From: JAAYZQ01 sp034428935
GTDB taxonomy: Bacteria; Chloroflexota; Anaerolineae; JAAYZQ01
Direction of reading: 5' to 3'
DNA length: 25,826 nt
Assembly: GCA_034428935.1 (NCBI GenBank)
Contig: DAOUHB010000110.1
Coordinates: forward strand, 1-25,826
Shown here: positions 23,701-25,826 of the stretch, piece after piece
Layout: the number at the start of each line of letters is the position of its first letter
Numbering within the stretch: position 1 is the stretch's first letter
Program-made: the position numbers and the translations under genes
The notes under the pieces: model-generated
Database searches by the model: none
What the model saw: only the letters and a program-made list of their open reading frames with translations
What the model was told of the DNA's origin: nothing

Positions 23701-24636
23701 ATGCGGATGACCGATCGCTTTTCCCGCGTCGCTGCCTTCCGGCTGCCTGCCCTCGACGTGCCGGCGGCCGGCCGCTGGCTTGCCGCCTCGGCCCTGGCGA
23801 GCACCCTGCTCCTGGTGGCCATGGGCGGCATCGTCCGCGCCACGGGCCACGGCCTGGGCTGTCCCGACTGGCCTCTGTGCTACGGGCGGGTCATCCCGCC
23901 GGCCCTGACCGGGGCATGGGTCGAGTTCACCCACCGGCTGCTGGGCGCCCTGGCTGCCCTGCAGATCCTTCTCCTGGGCGCCGTGGCCTGGCGCCGTCGC
24001 CGCGACCCGGCGCAGCCGGCGTGGCCGGCCCTGGCGGCCGTCGCCATCCTGGCGCTGCAGGTGCCCCTGGGCGGGCTGCACGTCGTCCTGGAGATCCCGC
24101 CCCAGACGGGGTTGGTGCACACCGTCGCGGCCATGCTCATCGTCGGCCTGCTGGCCTGGCACCTGGCCGCGGGCCGCCCGGCCCGCGGGCAAAGCGCCGA
24201 GCGACCCCGCTACCTGGGAGCCTGGCTGGGCATCACGGCCGTCGCCTCCCTGATCCTGGTGGTGAGCGGCTCGTGGGTCACGCGCAGCGGCGCCTCGCTG
24301 GCCTGCCCTGATTTTCCCGCGTGCGGCGCCCCCGAGGTGGTATCCCGCGCCCTGGTCCACTTCCAGGTGATGCACCGCTCCCTGGCCCTGGGCGTCGCCC
24401 TCTTCCTGGCCGTGGCCCTCGCCTGGTTGTGGCGCAGCGGGGCGGGGCACGGGCTTCGGGGCCTGGCGCTGGGCCTCGCCGTGCTGCTGTTGCTCCAGGG
24501 CGGCCTCGGCGCGGCCAACGTCCTGCTGCGGCTGCCCATCTGGTCCCGCGTCTTGCACCTGGCCGTCGCCGCCACGCTGTGGGCGGGCCTGGTGTTCCTG
24601 TGGGGGTCCTACACGACCCGGGAGGTGCGAAGGTGA
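23701..24636 (+). CDS. ctaA: Heme A synthase (COX15/CtaA)
   Basis: A membrane oxygenase that oxidises the C8 methyl of heme O to the formyl group of heme A. The 311-residue product has two pseudo-repeated four-helix halves. Heme-ligand histidines are His78 (VEFTHRLLG), His140 (GLVHTVAAM), His225 (VMHRSLALG) and His286 (VLHLAVAAT). Glu75 corresponds to the conserved catalytic acidic residue. Paired cysteines occur in each half: GCPDWPLC (54, 60) and ACPDFPAC (202, 208), like the Bacillus-type enzyme. The ATG at 23701 lacks a strong ribosome site; the in-frame ATG at 23707 is an alternative. The stop overlaps the sco start as GTGA. Confidence 0.94.
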   Translation: MRMTDRFSRVAAFRLPALDVPAAGRWLAASALASTLLLVAMGGIVRATGHGLGCPDWPLCYGRVIPPALTGAWVEFTHRLLGALAALQILLLGAVAWRRRRDPAQPAWPALAAVAILALQVPLGGLHVVLEIPPQTGLVHTVAAMLIVGLLAWHLAAGRPARGQSAERPRYLGAWLGITAVASLILVVSGSWVTRSGASLACPDFPACGAPEVVSRALVHFQVMHRSLALGVALFLAVALAWLWRSGAGHGLRGLALGLAVLLLLQGGLGAANVLLRLPIWSRVLHLAVAATLWAGLVFLWGSYTTREVRR

Positions 24637-25253
24637 GACGAGCAAAGCGAGCGCAGCGAATGCAGTCCCGATCCTTGCCCATCGACCGGGCCCTGGCCCT
24701 GCTCGCCGTGGCCGGCCTGCTGGCTGCCTGCGGCGGGCCCAGCTTTCGCGGCTCGGTGATGGACGAGCCGGTGCCCGTGCCCGATTTCACGCTCCAGGAT
24801 CACACGGGCCAGCCCTTTCGCCTGGCCGACCAGCGAGGAAACGTCGTGCTCCTCTTCTTCGGCTACACCTCCTGCCCCGACGTGTGCCCTACGACCCTGG
24901 CCACCTGGCGCCAGGTTCACGACCTGTTGGGCGACGAGGCCGGCCGCGCCCGCTTTGTCTTTGTGACCGTCGACCCCGAGCGCGACACGGGCGAGCGATT
25001 GGGCCGGCACGTCCAGGCCTTTAACCCCGACTTCCTGGGGCTGACGGGCACGCCGGAGCAGCTCCAGGAAGTGTACGACATCTTTGGCGTCTACCACGAG
25101 GTGGACACCACGTCGCAGAGCGCCCTCGGCTACCTGGTCAACCACACGGCGACCACCTTTGTCCTCGACCCCGAGGGGGTCTGGCGCCTGCGCGAGACCT
25201 ATGGCACCCTGGCCGAGGACATTGCCCACGACGTGCAGCAGTTGCTCAAGTGA
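24633..25253 (+). CDS. sco: SCO1/SenC copper chaperone lipoprotein
   Basis: A thioredoxin-fold protein that delivers copper to, or reduces the cysteines of, the CuA site of subunit II. The 206-residue product has a lipoprotein signal ending LLAAC (Cys33). The metal-binding CxxxC is SCPDVCPTTL (Cys81, Cys85), and the third ligand is His171 in YLVNHTATTFVLDPEG. VFVTVDPERDT is also conserved. The start is GTG at 24633, overlapping ctaA by 4 nt, with a GGGAGG site at good spacing; the in-frame ATG at 24660 would give a shorter signal peptide and has no such site. All copper ligands are intact. Confidence 0.93.
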   Translation: MRRAKRAQRMQSRSLPIDRALALLAVAGLLAACGGPSFRGSVMDEPVPVPDFTLQDHTGQPFRLADQRGNVVLLFFGYTSCPDVCPTTLATWRQVHDLLGDEAGRARFVFVTVDPERDTGERLGRHVQAFNPDFLGLTGTPEQLQEVYDIFGVYHEVDTTSQSALGYLVNHTATTFVLDPEGVWRLRETYGTLAEDIAHDVQQLLK

Positions 25254-25312
25254 CCCGCGCGGCGGATCGGGAGCCAGGCGTCCCCTCATTCTGACGGAAG
25301 GGGAGTGCCATA

Positions 25313-25332
25313 GAGCGGAGGGAGATCCGCTC
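25313..25332 (+). promoter_or_regulatory. Hairpin directly upstream of the PCuAC ribosome site
   Basis: GAGCGGA (25313-25319) and TCCGCTC (25326-25332) form a 7-bp stem with a 6-nt loop. It ends two bases before the GGAGG ribosome site of the next gene. A second, imperfect hairpin lies at 25281-25304. Either may tune expression of the last gene. No promoter is obvious in this 93-nt gap. Confidence 0.32.
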
Positions 25333-25346
25333 GGGAGGAGATAGGA

Positions 25347-25826
25347 GTGTCTTCTACCATGTACAAGATCGTGTCCATCGCATTGCTGCTGACTGTGATC
25401 GTGGTCCTGTCGGCGTGCGGCGCGGCGGAGGGCGCCGGCCTGCGCGTGGAAGAAGCCTGGGCGCGGCCCGCCATGGCCGGCGGCGACATGCAGGCCGCCG
25501 GGTCGGAGGGCGCCATGGGCGGCGGCATGGCCGCGCCGGGCACGGGCGCCGTCTTCATGCGGCTGGTCAACGATGGCCCGCAGGCCGACCGGCTCCTGGG
25601 GGGCCAGACCGACGTCGCTGCCGTGGTCGAGATCCACGAGACCGTCATGGAGGGCGAGGTCATGAAGATGCAGATGCTGCCCGAGGGCCTGGAGATCCCG
25701 GCCGGTGACGAGGTGGCCCTGCGGCCTGGCGGCTACCACGTCATGCTCATCGGCGTCCGCGACGACCTGGAGATCGGCCAGCGGTTCGAGCTCGACCTGC
25801 AATTCGAGAGGGCGGGCACGGTGACC
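25347..25826 (+). CDS. PCuAC (DUF461) copper chaperone lipoprotein, 3' end cut by window
   Basis: A periplasmic or outer-face copper chaperone that supplies Cu(I) for the CuA centre, usually together with Sco. The visible 160 codons stay open to the last base of the window, so the C-terminus is missing. A lipoprotein signal ends LSAC (Cys24). The copper motif is H-x10-M-x22-H-x-M: His97, Met108, His131 and Met133, in EIHETVMEGEVMKM and GGYHVMLIG. Between WARPAM and TGAVFMRL lies a Gly/Met-rich insertion. The GTG at 25347 is preferred for its spacing to the GGAGG site; the in-frame ATG at 25359 is a good alternative. It follows sco by 93 nt and is probably in the same operon. Confidence 0.9.
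   Translation, partial: MSSTMYKIVSIALLLTVIVVLSACGAAEGAGLRVEEAWARPAMAGGDMQAAGSEGAMGGGMAAPGTGAVFMRLVNDGPQADRLLGGQTDVAAVVEIHETVMEGEVMKMQMLPEGLEIPAGDEVALRPGGYHVMLIGVRDDLEIGQRFELDLQFERAGTVT

Noticed and set aside
22747..24645. 632-residue minus-strand open frame antisense to ctaB and ctaA
   Set aside because: A shadow of two well-conserved membrane-enzyme genes.

Overview
The window is a GC-rich bacterial chromosome segment of mostly ordinary core genes. It has very tight gene packing, many stop/start overlaps, frequent GTG and TTG starts, and at least one promoter placed for leaderless translation. Four observations suggest a facultatively or fully aerobic member of the Chloroflexota (green non-sulfur bacteria): a LexA box of the GAAC-N4-GTTC type, a Thr/Pro-linker LysM lipoprotein, a DHH-CBS-nucleotidyltransferase fusion, and a caa3-type oxidase cluster whose subunit I has an N-terminal membrane extension. 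This assignment is an inference from gene style and is not proven by the sequence.

Layout. (a) 91-747 (-) is lexA, with a consensus promoter holding a LexA box in its spacer. (b) 923-6901 (+) is a compact run: SAM methyltransferase, FAD-dependent dehydrogenase, RfbC-type epimerase, MiaB, YdjC/ChbG-like deacetylase and QueA. (c) 6907-12228 (-) is a convergent operon: DHH-CBS-CCA nucleotidyltransferase, P-loop kinase-like protein, YbaK deacylase and an ABC1/UbiB-family kinase. (d) 12358-13271 (-) is a two-gene cassette of a Cys/His-motif protein and a double-HTH protein, with its own promoter and an adjoining inverted repeat; it is the most accessory-looking part of the window. (e) 13436-15688 (-) carries a LysM lipoprotein, a PlsC acyltransferase and a small membrane protein. 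(f) 15839-16942 (+) is an M29 aminopeptidase, divergent from (e) with back-to-back promoters. (g) 17322-25826 (+) is a cytochrome c oxidase operon: coxB (fused to cytochrome c), ctaD, ctaF, ctaE, ctaG, SURF1, ctaB, ctaA, sco, and a PCuAC copper chaperone cut by the window end.

How the genes work together. Blocks (b) and (c) hold four tRNA-centred enzymes: MiaB and QueA modify the anticodon loop, the nucleotidyltransferase builds the 3' CCA end, and YbaK clears mischarged tRNA. Block (g) is close to a complete kit for one oxidase. CoxB, CtaD, CtaF and CtaE form the enzyme. CtaB and CtaA make heme O and then heme A. SURF1 helps heme insertion. CtaG, Sco and PCuAC deliver copper to CuB and CuA. 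I see no CRISPR array, insertion sequence, tRNA or rRNA gene. No clearly new multi-gene system is evident. The items most worth a second look are the HTH/zinc-motif cassette and several operator-like palindromes and intra-operon hairpins.
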